Assembly: GCA_029856625.1 (NCBI GenBank)
Contig: JAHKLG010000071.1
Coordinates: forward strand, 1 to 6,806
Length of the DNA: 6,806 nt
From: Candidatus Njordarchaeota archaeon
GTDB taxonomy: Archaea; Asgardarchaeota; Njordarchaeia; Njordarchaeales; Njordarchaeaceae
Direction of reading: 5' to 3'
Shown one piece after another: positions 1 to 5,744 of the stretch (position 1 is its first letter; each line of letters opens with the position of its first letter). The notes beneath the pieces are model-generated. The model was not told the DNA's origin and made no database searches. It saw only the letters and a program-made list of their open reading frames with translations. A program made the position numbers and the translations under genes.

Positions 1-1
1 T

Positions 2-151
2 AATGATAGAGCCCTATTCATAGCTGCTGATGAAAGATACGCGGATAAAAGATACTTCCAGTTACTTCCTTACATGTTTAAGAGGAATTATAAAATCGTA
101 AATCAAGAAGCAGCATTAGAATTCGCTCTCGAATTCTTTAACAAAGAATAA
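2..151 (+). CDS. C-terminal end of an XPD/Rad3-like (DinG-type) helicase, partial
   Basis: Only the last 49 codons and the TAA stop (149-151) are in the window; the gene begins upstream. The visible part reads NDRALFIAADERYADKRYF, then QLLPYMFKRNY, then a short helical tail. Superfamily 2 helicases of the XPD/Rad3/DinG type end with a similar segment: an arginine-rich motif VI, then a D-x-(A/G) stretch, a beta strand, 'D-x-R-(Y/F)', an aromatic residue and a 'lP' element. These enzymes unwind DNA in repair or related processes in the cytoplasm. The ATPase motifs and any iron-sulfur cysteines lie outside the window, so the assignment rests on this tail alone. No plus-strand gene overlaps it, and the next gene start is 83 bp downstream. 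Another helicase subfamily is possible. Confidence 0.55.
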   Translation, partial: NDRALFIAADERYADKRYFQLLPYMFKRNYKIVNQEAALEFALEFFNKE

Positions 152-185
152 ATATTTCTAGGCAATTTTCTAATACCCTCTCCTA

Positions 186-194
186 AATTTTTAT
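186..194 (+). promoter_or_regulatory. TATA-like box for the broken DUF3782-type gene
   Basis: An AT-rich ATTTTTATC element lies about 45 bp before the TTG start at 235. That would place a transcript start near 215 and leave a short leader carrying GGTGAG (225-230). The gene is broken, so the promoter may be a relic. The call rests on spacing and composition only. Confidence 0.3.
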
Positions 195-234
195 CTTCTC
201 CAATAATTAGTATTAATGGATAGAGGTGAGAAAA

Positions 235-574
235 TTGTCGACAAGTACTAGAAAGGAGATCATAAGGCTCTTAAAGGAAGACGAAGAGTTTCGATACATG
301 GTAGCTGGCCTAATTGGGATCGAGGAAGTGCTTAGAAGACTTGATGGCATAGAGAGAGCAGAAGCGCCTTAGAGAGGAGATTATAAGGCTCGGGGAGGAG
401 CAGATAAAGCTGAGAGAGGATTTTAATAAGATGCTTAAGGAGATTGAGAGGATAAACAGAAGATTGGGTAGGATAGAGAGGACTGTGGAGAAACTCGCTA
501 TTGATGTTGAGGAAGAGGCTAGATCCTTTATTAAACATCATCTTGAGAATGCTGGAATTCATGTGGACGCTTAA
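235..574 (+). pseudogene. Frameshifted and truncated DUF3782-type coiled-coil (PD-(D/E)XK-like) protein
   Basis: A TTG at 235 is preceded by GGTGAG (225-230) with a 4-nt gap. It opens a 45-codon frame (begins STSTRKEIIRLLKEDEEFRY, continues VAGLIGIEEVLRRLDGIER) that stops at TAG 370-372. The same protein continues without a break in the next frame, from about 353 to TAA 572-574 (REQKRLREEIIRLGEEQ..., INRRLGRIERTVEKLAIDVE, EEARSFIKHHLENAGIHVDA). The joined product matches the usual order of archaeal DUF3782-type proteins as I remember them: a short N-terminal helical domain with 'VAGLLGLEEVLRRL', a heptad coiled coil, then 'DVEEEARSFI..L...GI.VD'. The C-terminal nuclease-like domain that normally follows is absent. 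Loss of one AG unit from the tract at 351-358 would explain the frame change. The gene has two lesions, so it is very probably dead. Its original role is unknown. Confidence 0.72.
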
Positions 575-580
575 AACAAC

Positions 581-585
581 AAAAA
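581..585 (-). terminator. Oligo-T terminator of the ModE-like regulator gene
   Basis: Five A on the plus strand read as TTTTT on the minus strand, 34 bp beyond the regulator's TGA (619-621). With the T-run at 598-603 it gives the convergent gap a terminator for each strand. The call rests on base composition and position only. Confidence 0.3.
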
Positions 586-597
586 GAGTAAAGTGCC

Positions 598-603
598 TTT
601 TTT
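598..603 (+). terminator. Oligo-T terminator after the DUF3782 relic
   Basis: A run of six T lies 24 bp after the stop of the broken gene, in the gap between two convergent genes. Archaeal RNA polymerase commonly terminates at such T-runs without a hairpin. No stem is visible. Confidence 0.4.
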
Positions 604-618
604 CTCGACCGAATATTC

Positions 619-1743
619 TCATGGCTTGTAGATAATTTCTCCTATATCATGGGGAATAATATATCCTTTCATGCGTTCGAATATCCTCGCATTTTGTTTC
701 AAGAATTTTCCTAGATTAGCTAGTTTATCAATGCTTTCCAGTCTTATGATAAAATCAAAGTGCTCGCGTATAATAGGGATGTATTCAAGACCATACATTT
801 CTGCTATGTGAGAAAGCATTAAACCGTAATCAGCTTTCCTAGATAATATAGCCTCAGCTACCTCAAAGTGCGTTTTTGCCTCCGTATCCCATCCAGGAAT
901 CCTATTTTTCAAATCCTTCACGCTGAATCCGATGGTATCAGCTAATCTTCTTATTAAATACTCTAGAAGAATTCTTGTTCCCGAACCTATATTCCTATTA
1001 ATCAATTTGTAACCTTTCTCAATAGCCTCTTTGAGAGATCTTATCTTGATACCAGGCCCGTATGCTAAGCAAATCTCTCTGGTAAAACCTCTAATCAGAA
1101 TAACCTTATCTTCTAATCCATACTTTTTTATGTATGGGAGGTTGTATTCCCCAGTTTCTACATCTATTAAATGAATTCCTGCAACATCCGCTTCGCCGAG
1201 CATTATTGCTAACAATCCAGCACAAGAACCAATCCATGAGAACTCCACCTTAAGACCTTTTTCGCCAGCAAATGTGCTTAGAAGAAGCTCTGTAGCTGGA
1301 TCATGGCTTCCAGCATATATAATATCTGGATAACCTTCCTTACGAATAAGAAGCTCTTTAGGAGATATTATTAATCCATGCTCTTTAGCTCTAGTAAAAT
1401 ACAGTTCTAAGAGGGACTTACCCTCAGGAGTTAGTATCGTTTTTCCTCCTCCCCTCCCTCCCCGCATCCTCTTCACAATCTCTACTCCAAGTACGTTTTC
1501 TATCTTAAAAATCCATTCCCACGCCCTAGAATATGAAATATTAAGCATTTTCGATGCCATCAATATCGATTTCTTCTCGTCAATCAGTTTCAATAACAAA
1601 GCCCTCTTCTCGTCTAATACGAGATTACCCCTGAATTCTAAAATCAACTGTAATCTTGTATTAAGCTTGCGTTCAAAAGCCCTTATTAGCTTTTCATCCA
1701 AAATACTCACTCTCGGATAGCCCCAATTCTTCTTTTTAAGCAC
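619..1743 (-). CDS. ModE-like winged-helix regulator fused to an oxyanion (tungstate/molybdate)-binding domain
   Basis: This 374-residue cytoplasmic protein has two parts. Residues about 36-110 are a ModE/LysR-type winged helix. The recognition region reads SYSRAWEWIFKIENVLG (70-86), followed by a glycine-rich wing, GGRGGGKTILTPEG (95-108), both hallmarks of ModE. Residues about 137-365 form a periplasmic-binding-protein-like domain (PF12727/COG1910 type) with INRNIGSGTRILLEYL and a later WDTEAKTHFEVAEAIL followed by a DYGL element. No signal peptide is present, so the domain should sense ligand in the cytoplasm. The gene is divergent from tupABC across 69 bp containing operator-like palindromes, so it probably controls that operon and perhaps itself. 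GTG at 1743 has no Shine-Dalgarno site, consistent with a leaderless mRNA. An in-frame GTG at 1710 is an alternative start. Whether it represses or activates cannot be read from sequence. Bacterial ModE ends in TOBE domains instead. Confidence 0.85.
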   Translation of the reverse strand: MLKKKNWGYPRVSILDEKLIRAFERKLNTRLQLILEFRGNLVLDEKRALLLKLIDEKKSILMASKMLNISYSRAWEWIFKIENVLGVEIVKRMRGGRGGGKTILTPEGKSLLELYFTRAKEHGLIISPKELLIRKEGYPDIIYAGSHDPATELLLSTFAGEKGLKVEFSWIGSCAGLLAIMLGEADVAGIHLIDVETGEYNLPYIKKYGLEDKVILIRGFTREICLAYGPGIKIRSLKEAIEKGYKLINRNIGSGTRILLEYLIRRLADTIGFSVKDLKNRIPGWDTEAKTHFEVAEAILSRKADYGLMLSHIAEMYGLEYIPIIREHFDFIIRLESIDKLANLGKFLKQNARIFERMKGYIIPHDIGEIIYKP

Positions 1744-1757
1744 TTACAAAATAATAA

Positions 1758-1767
1758 GATTTAAAAT
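1758..1767 (-). promoter_or_regulatory. TATA-like box of the regulator gene
   Basis: On the minus strand this reads GATTTTAAATC's core, TTTTAAATC, about 20 nt before the GTG at 1743. The regulator has no Shine-Dalgarno site, so transcription probably starts at or very near the GTG. The box then sits slightly closer than the usual 25 nt, which leaves its exact placement uncertain. Confidence 0.35.
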
Positions 1768-1770
1768 CAT

Positions 1771-1778
1771 TTTTATTA
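1771..1778 (+). promoter_or_regulatory. TATA-like box of the tupABC operon
   Basis: TTTTATTA is the only good TATA-like element before tupA. About 25 nt downstream of its centre a transcript would start near 1800, inside the ACCGATATCGGT palindrome, leaving a leader of about 13 nt that still includes the GGTGA site at 1802-1806. Confidence 0.4.
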
Positions 1779-1781
1779 TTC

Positions 1782-1804
1782 GTTATCTGATAACCGATAT
1801 CGGT
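1782..1804. promoter_or_regulatory. Candidate operator: two overlapping inverted repeats
   Basis: Two perfect inverted repeats sit side by side. GTTATC-T-GATAAC (1782-1794) has 6-bp arms around one base. ACCGATATCGGT (1793-1804) is an uninterrupted 12-bp palindrome sharing two bases with the first. They lie between the TATA-like box and the start codon of tupA, over the expected transcript start, and the right arm covers the GGTGA ribosome site. A dimer of the divergent ModE-like regulator bound here would block transcription initiation. The regulator's identity and binding are inferred; the symmetry is plain in the sequence. Confidence 0.5.
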
Positions 1805-1812
1805 GAGCCATA

Positions 1813-2733
1813 TTGCGGATAAACCGCATAATGGCTATAATAATAGTGGCTATAATTGCTCTTTCCATAATCAGCTATGAAGTATATATGAGATACTACT
1901 ATAAAATTCCTCTAAGAATTTCAACAACAACTAGTCTCTACGCTACAGGGTTACTTGATGCTATTGCCGATACTTTCTCTCAGAAGTATCCAAATGTGGA
2001 TGTGCAGTTTATTGCCGTCGGAAGTGGGGCTGCTCTTCAATTAGCTGCTAGAGGGGATGTTGATGGAATTCTCGTCCATGCTCCTGATCTCGAAAAACAG
2101 TACATAGACTCGGGGATAATAATGAATCAGACAATATTCGCTTATAATTACTTCGTCATAGTTGGTCCTATAAACGATCCAGCTGGAGTTAGTGAGGTTA
2201 GTGATCCGATCGAGGCTATGAAGCAAATATATAACGCTTGTGAACAAGGGTTAACATTTTTTATAAGTCGAGGAGATAACTCTGGGACTCATCAGCGTGA
2301 ACTCTTATTATGGAAATTAGCTGGATTAGATCCAAAGGGGAAGGAATGGTATCTAGAGACGGGTTCTGGAATGGCGGAAACACTAATAATGGCTAATGAA
2401 AAACTTGCCTACACCATATCAGATATAGGCACATTTCTAAAATTCTCAGGGGATGGAAAAATTCCTAATCTTAAAGCTTTTGAGATGAAATCTCCTATTC
2501 TGATAAACATTTATAGTGCTTATGCCGTTAATCCAGCCAAATACCCTGATGTGAAGTATAATCTCATGATAAAGTTTATCGAGTTCTTAGTATCTGAAGA
2601 AGGTCAGAGTATAATAGCGAACTTTTGTGCGGAGAAGTACAGCCAACCCCTATTCTATCCCGTGGATCAGCGCTCAGAGGAATTAAGAAATTATTGGGAG
2701 TGGCTTGTTAATATAAGTGGTGGCTATGAGTGA
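1813..2733 (+). CDS. tupA: Tungstate ABC transporter, substrate-binding protein
   Basis: This 306-residue extracytoplasmic protein captures tungstate (possibly molybdate) and passes it to the TupB permease. Residues 6-24 are a hydrophobic export or anchor segment with no lipobox cysteine. The mature part starts about residue 31 with PLRISTTTS; TTTS (38-41) is the oxyanion-contact motif typical of TupA. Next come IAVGSGAALQLAARGDVDG (67-85) and LVHAP (87-91), then VIVGP (115-119) and SRGDNSGTH (152-160), the other signature segments of the family. Length is slightly above bacterial TupA (about 270) because of the N-terminal anchor and linker. TTG at 1813 is chosen because GGTGA (1802-1806) lies 6 nt before it; ATG at 1831 would cut away the basic N-terminus. 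Two cysteines, C143 and C272, are present. The gene is first in a coupled three-gene operon. WtpA and ModA are less likely given TTTS and SRGDNSGTH. Confidence 0.88.
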   Translation: MRINRIMAIIIVAIIALSIISYEVYMRYYYKIPLRISTTTSLYATGLLDAIADTFSQKYPNVDVQFIAVGSGAALQLAARGDVDGILVHAPDLEKQYIDSGIIMNQTIFAYNYFVIVGPINDPAGVSEVSDPIEAMKQIYNACEQGLTFFISRGDNSGTHQRELLLWKLAGLDPKGKEWYLETGSGMAETLIMANEKLAYTISDIGTFLKFSGDGKIPNLKAFEMKSPILINIYSAYAVNPAKYPDVKYNLMIKFIEFLVSEEGQSIIANFCAEKYSQPLFYPVDQRSEELRNYWEWLVNISGGYE

Positions 2734-3364
2734 GATACTGGAGATTACAATCAGGTCAATAGCTATTTCCTCAACAGCTGTTCTTACTTCGCTAGCATGG
2801 TCTATTCCATTATCTCTCAAAATGATTAGCAGTGATTCTCGAATCACTAAAATATTTATCAGCATCGCTAATGCATTAGTGGGTTTTCCAACTGTGTTAG
2901 TTGGACTTTTAGTGTATACTATTTTGAGTAGATCTGGCCCCTTGGGTTTCCTAGGAATTCTATATACTCCCCTAGCAATAATTATTGGAGAAGCTATTCT
3001 TGTAACTCCCCTGATAATATCCCTTTTATATGAAACATTGAATAAGGCTAGGCAAACCTATTGGGAATTAGCGATATCTCTTGGAGCTGATGATATCCAA
3101 GCTTATTATATAATGCTGAGAGAAACAATACCGGACATTATTATAACGGCTCTTCTCGCATTCAGTAGAGCTATAGGAGAGCTAGGGGTGGCATTAATTG
3201 TTGGCGGGAATATTAGGGGATACACGCGGGTTTTTACTACAGCTATAGCATTAGAGATTTCTAAGGGAGATTTCGAGACTGCGCTATCATTAGGGCTTAT
3301 ACTCTTCACTATAGTCTCCTCGATAACTATAATTTCCAGGCTATTAGGGGCGAGGAGAGAATGA
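2726..3364 (+). CDS. tupB: Tungstate ABC transporter, permease
   Basis: This 212-residue membrane protein of the BPD_transp_1 family forms, as a dimer, the channel that carries tungstate inward. Five hydrophobic segments are visible at about residues 10-32, 42-67, 76-101, 131-155 and 178-205. The cytoplasmic EAA loop, which docks onto the ATPase, spans 114-136 (ELAISLGADDIQAYYIMLRE, then TIP) and keeps the central glycine G120. The segment GELGVALIVGGNIRGYTRVF follows, typical of TupB and PstC/ModB-like permeases. ATG at 2726 is chosen: it overlaps the tupA stop (2731-2733) by 8 nt, with GGTGG just before it. In-frame GTG codons at 2717 and 2720 are possible starts adding two or three residues. 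Overlap with tupA before it and tupC after it implies translational coupling. Confidence 0.87.
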   Translation: MSEILEITIRSIAISSTAVLTSLAWSIPLSLKMISSDSRITKIFISIANALVGFPTVLVGLLVYTILSRSGPLGFLGILYTPLAIIIGEAILVTPLIISLLYETLNKARQTYWELAISLGADDIQAYYIMLRETIPDIIITALLAFSRAIGELGVALIVGGNIRGYTRVFTTAIALEISKGDFETALSLGLILFTIVSSITIISRLLGARRE

Positions 3365-4056
3365 TAAGGGCCATTAATGTTTCTTATGAATACCCTAATG
3401 GAGTTAGGGCCATAAATAACGTTACCATCGAAATTGATCGTGGAGTTACTGTTTTGATGGGACCTAATGGCGCTGGAAAAACAACACTTTTGAAAATTCT
3501 TGCTGGAATTCTTAAACCAATCGCTGGGAGACTAATAATTAATAATATGGATTACTGGTCAGCTCCGAAGGATAAGAGGATACTTATACGGAGAAAAATC
3601 GTGTATCTTCATGAGAAACCCATCCTTCTCCGGGGTTCTGTTCTTGAGAATATAATGTATCCATTATTAATAAGGGGGATAGATAAGGATACTGCTAAAG
3701 AGAAAGCCTTAGAGTTCTTAGAGAGTATGAGGTTAAAAGAAATTGCCCACCGTAGACGTAAAGAACTATCAGCAGGGGAAGCGCAGTTAGTGGCTTTTCT
3801 TAGAGCATTAATTACAAATCCTCAATACTTATTATTGGATGAACCTACAAGCTTTTTAGATATAAAAAAACGGAAAATAGTTGAGCAGCTTCTAAAAGAG
3901 CTGGCTAGCCAGGGGAAATATGTGGTCATAGCGACTCATGACCGGTTATTAGCCTTCTCTTTAGCTACTAAAGTAATCATGATGAATAATGGTACTATAG
4001 AGAGGGAATTAAATAAGAGAGAGTTAATATCTGAGTTCTCGGATTTTATTCACTAG
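3361..4056 (+). CDS. tupC: Tungstate ABC transporter, ATP-binding protein
   Basis: This 231-residue cytoplasmic ATPase powers tungstate import with TupB. Visible motifs in order: Walker A GPNGAGKTT (34-42), ABC signature LSAGE (136-140), Walker B LLLDE (157-161), D-loop SFLD (164-167) and switch histidine H193 (ATHD). The Q-loop region reads KIVYLHEKPILLRGSVLENI (79-98): the usual 'F-Q-x-P' glutamine is replaced by H84-E85, although the rest of the segment is normal for this family. No C-terminal TOBE regulatory domain is present, unlike ModC, which fits TupC. The ATG overlaps the tupB stop as ATGA, with GAGGAG (3352-3357) just upstream. The last gene of the operon, it is followed by a T-run at 4073-4077. 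Confidence 0.87.
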   Translation: MIRAINVSYEYPNGVRAINNVTIEIDRGVTVLMGPNGAGKTTLLKILAGILKPIAGRLIINNMDYWSAPKDKRILIRRKIVYLHEKPILLRGSVLENIMYPLLIRGIDKDTAKEKALEFLESMRLKEIAHRRRKELSAGEAQLVAFLRALITNPQYLLLDEPTSFLDIKKRKIVEQLLKELASQGKYVVIATHDRLLAFSLATKVIMMNNGTIERELNKRELISEFSDFIH

Positions 4057-4072
4057 AATAATCAGAAACAAA

Positions 4073-4077
4073 TTTTT
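4073..4077 (+). terminator. Oligo-T terminator of the tupABC operon
   Basis: Five T follow 16 bp after the tupC stop, before the promoter of the next operon. No hairpin is seen, as usual for archaeal termination. Confidence 0.35.
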
Positions 4078-4144
4078 ATCGTGATTCATATACAGAAAAT
4101 CATGCAAAGGGATTAAAATCTACCCCTAAAAAGAAAAGGTAAAA

Positions 4145-4152
4145 GCTTTAAA
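4145..4152 (+). promoter_or_regulatory. TATA-like box of the 4198-5367 operon
   Basis: GCTTTAAA with an A/G-rich stretch just upstream (a possible BRE) lies about 50 bp before the TTG at 4198. Transcription would start near 4175, giving a leader of about 23 nt that carries GGTGAT. The 129-bp gap after tupC (4057-4185) shows nothing else but the T-run and this element. Confidence 0.4.
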
Positions 4153-4197
4153 CTAGTTTTCATTGTCTGATGATAACTCTATCGCTTGGTGATAATA

Positions 4198-4665
4198 TTG
4201 GATCTTAGTGATGTTCTGCGTGGGGGATTTGAGAAGCTCGTTTTCTATCTAAAGTTAATGAAGAAGAAAATAATAAGCATCGACAAGAAGAACCTAAGAG
4301 TTTTTGTGGAAGAAAAAGCGGAAGGAAAAAACATTCCTATAGAAATATTTGTGGCTCCTCCAGGGTGGGCCGTTATTCGAACAATGCTAATGAAAGGCGA
4401 TGAGGTTAAAAAACTTGTGGGATCCACTTATATTCTTTATAGGGAGCTCCTTAGACTAAGCTTTAGGTTCCCGGAATTCAATTTTGCTATGGATGATGAT
4501 TATAATATCTACATTGTTCATTATATATTCCTTGGAGCCCTCTCGTATGATGTTTTTGAAGAGGAATATAATGCGCTTCCAGTCGCTTTTGAAAAATTCA
4601 GGAGAGATCTATACCCAGAGATAAGAAGAATAATTGAGGAGGAGCAGAAAATTGAGATTGCTTAG
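4198..4665 (+). CDS. YbjN/CesT-chaperone-like small protein, first of a paralogue pair
   Basis: The protein has 155 residues, no signal peptide and no membrane segment. The function is not known. It opens with a helix (FEKLVFYLKLMKKKI), then beta strands (LRVFVEEKAEGK, IPIEIFVAPPGWAVIRTM), a helix (YRELLRLSFRFPEFNF) and a 'DDDYNIYI' turn and strand, and ends with long charged helices. This order resembles YbjN (PF10722) and the CesT/type III chaperone fold, in which an L-x-x-N/F segment is followed by an acidic turn. The match is by pattern only. The next gene is a clear paralogue (FEKL-x2-YLKL-x2-KK, then EGK). TTG 4198 is preferred: GGTGAT (4188-4193) sits 4 nt ahead. TTG 4186 and GTG 4189 are in-frame alternatives but lie on that site. 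YbjN-type proteins in bacteria are linked to regulation; the role here is open. Confidence 0.68.
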   Translation: MDLSDVLRGGFEKLVFYLKLMKKKIISIDKKNLRVFVEEKAEGKNIPIEIFVAPPGWAVIRTMLMKGDEVKKLVGSTYILYRELLRLSFRFPEFNFAMDDDYNIYIVHYIFLGALSYDVFEEEYNALPVAFEKFRRDLYPEIRRIIEEEQKIEIA

Positions 4666-4675
4666 GGTGACTGGC

Positions 4676-5101
4676 ATGCTAGAGATAACACCATTTGAGA
4701 AACTAATAAAGTATCTTAAATTACTTGGAAAGAAATTCGAAGTAGATAATGAGAATAAGGTAGTGATTGTTCATGAGGAGATAGAGGGCAAAAAATGTGA
4801 TGTACGGTTAGGGGTTACAAAGGGCTGGGTATGGATGGCATTAAAATGCATGGCTCTCTCCGAGATTCCTGAGAATATTAGAGGAGAATTGATCTTTAAT
4901 CTGCTAAGAATAAATAATGATTATGCGGAGGTCTCATTTGGAATAGACGCAGAAGGTAACATTGTTCTGAGGGAGGAAATTTTGGATAGTGCATTAACAC
5001 TAGATGTGTTTCTAGAAGAATACGGCGCATTACTAGTTGGTATTGAAGTTTTCAATGAGCTTCTAAAGAGACTTGAGAAAAAAGTAGGTGCAGGGGAATG
5101 A
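4676..5101 (+). CDS. YbjN/CesT-chaperone-like small protein, second of a paralogue pair
   Basis: The protein has 141 residues and no membrane segment. It aligns with the previous gene over nearly its whole length: FEKLIKYLKLLGKK (helix), a strand pair ending EEIEGKK, then GWVWMALKCM, LIFNLLRINNDYAEVSFGID (helix and strand), AEGNIVLREEIL, then a final helix with LDVFLEEYGALLVGIEVF. The 'LLRIN..Y..V.FGID..G.I.L' stretch is the part most like YbjN and CesT-fold proteins, and it is kept better here than in the first copy. It may bind another protein as a dimer, as that fold does; this is inference. ATG 4676 is chosen because GGGTGA (4665-4670) lies 5 nt ahead and starts at the last base of the previous stop. 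An upstream in-frame start at 4634 would overlap the first gene. The stop overlaps the next ATG (ATGA). Confidence 0.7.
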   Translation: MLEITPFEKLIKYLKLLGKKFEVDNENKVVIVHEEIEGKKCDVRLGVTKGWVWMALKCMALSEIPENIRGELIFNLLRINNDYAEVSFGIDAEGNIVLREEILDSALTLDVFLEEYGALLVGIEVFNELLKRLEKKVGAGE

Positions 5102-5367
5102 CTAAGAAAAATATAACCTTTAAACACATTTATTCGGATTCCCATGTCATTAATTTCCAAGTTTTTGTTGATAATGAATTGGTTGGAGAAGTGACTTATT
5201 ATCCAGCATTTAAGGAATTGAGAATAAGTATAGGAAAGTCAGAAGCAACGGCCATTAATGGAGAGATAAAGGAGGAGATTAGTAGCATAATGGATGAGGA
5301 TCGGGAGATAATAGAAGCCATCGTGGAAGAATTTTTCCAAAGGTTCAAGTCTTTAACGAATCAATAA
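5098..5367 (+). CDS. Small hypothetical protein, third gene of the YbjN/CesT-like operon
   Basis: The protein has 89 residues; I do not recognise the family. The first half looks like a beta meander (INFQVFVDNELVGEVTYYP, then LRISIG), and the second half is a helix rich in acidic residues (EEISSIMDEDREIIEAIVEE, ending FFQRFKSL). It has no cysteine, no signal peptide and no membrane segment. Its ATG overlaps the previous stop as ATGA, with AGGGGA just before it, so it is translationally coupled to the second paralogue and probably works with it. Tyrosine codons are mostly TAT, as in the rest of the operon. Its last 23 bp overlap the end of the minus-strand coiled-coil gene. It is likely a real gene because the coupling is exact and the sequence is well folded in character. 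Confidence 0.62.
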   Translation: MTKKNITFKHIYSDSHVINFQVFVDNELVGEVTYYPAFKELRISIGKSEATAINGEIKEEISSIMDEDREIIEAIVEEFFQRFKSLTNQ

Positions 5368-5698
5368 CTCTCGCTGAGGCAATTATTCTCATCCTAATAC
5401 TTATTAGCTCTTTCTGAACCCCCATTAACCTCTCATAGAGCTCCTTCTTCCTATCCTCATCAGAAGTATTCAAGGCTTCATCGATCTCTTTTTCCAACTT
5501 CTTCAACTCGGATAAAATTTCCCGACACCTAAGTCTTAAACTCTTGATTGCCAAAAAGAATTCCTTAAATGTTTCACGATTCAATTTGTCAGCCACCATT
5601 AGAACAGTCGAAAAGAGTTCCTCTATATCATTTTTAACACTTTCACGCAGACTAAATATATTTTCAAGGAACTCCTTGAGTCCTGATCTCCGCCTCAA
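5345..5698 (-). CDS. Small coiled-coil protein, hypothetical
   Basis: The protein has 117 residues, is almost entirely helical and is highly charged. Heptad-like runs are seen at about 60-100 (REILSELKKLEKEIDEALN, then DRKKELYERLMGVQKELISI), with a shorter amphipathic stretch at 18-50. No signal peptide, membrane span or catalytic motif is visible, and I do not recognise a family. TTG at 5698 is preceded on its strand by GAGG (5707-5710) with an 8-nt gap. It lies 46 bp downstream of the interrupted ORF on the same strand, so the two may share a transcript. Its 3' end overlaps the convergent plus-strand gene by 23 bp. Long helical reading frames can be spurious, but start, ribosome site and protein composition agree here. 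It could be a partner or scaffold protein; nothing shows which. Confidence 0.58.
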   Translation of the reverse strand: MRRRSGLKEFLENIFSLRESVKNDIEELFSTVLMVADKLNRETFKEFFLAIKSLRLRCREILSELKKLEKEIDEALNTSDEDRKKELYERLMGVQKELISIRMRIIASARVIDSLKT

Positions 5699-5744
5699 AG
5701 ATACAGCCTCGTAAGATAACTTAATTAAGTAAAATATCTTGATA

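Noticed and set aside
332..622. 96-codon minus-strand frame
   Set aside because: It lies antisense to the DUF3782-type relic, whose coiled-coil reading is far more protein-like; the minus frame is leucine-rich in the way shadows of charged helices are, with no ribosome site.
2041..2865. Minus-strand frames opposite tupA and tupB
   Set aside because: They are antisense to well-identified transporter genes and have no family features.
3106..3309. 67-codon minus-strand frame opposite tupB
   Set aside because: It is antisense to the conserved EAA loop of the permease and is a shadow.
4165..4200. C/D-box RNA suggested by CTGATGA and TGAT motifs
   Set aside because: Box spacing and the second C'/D' pair do not fit; the region is better explained as the leader and ribosome site of the 4198 gene.
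4245..5160. Minus-strand frames opposite the paralogue operon
   Set aside because: They are serine-rich shadow translations of charged plus-strand genes, without start signals.
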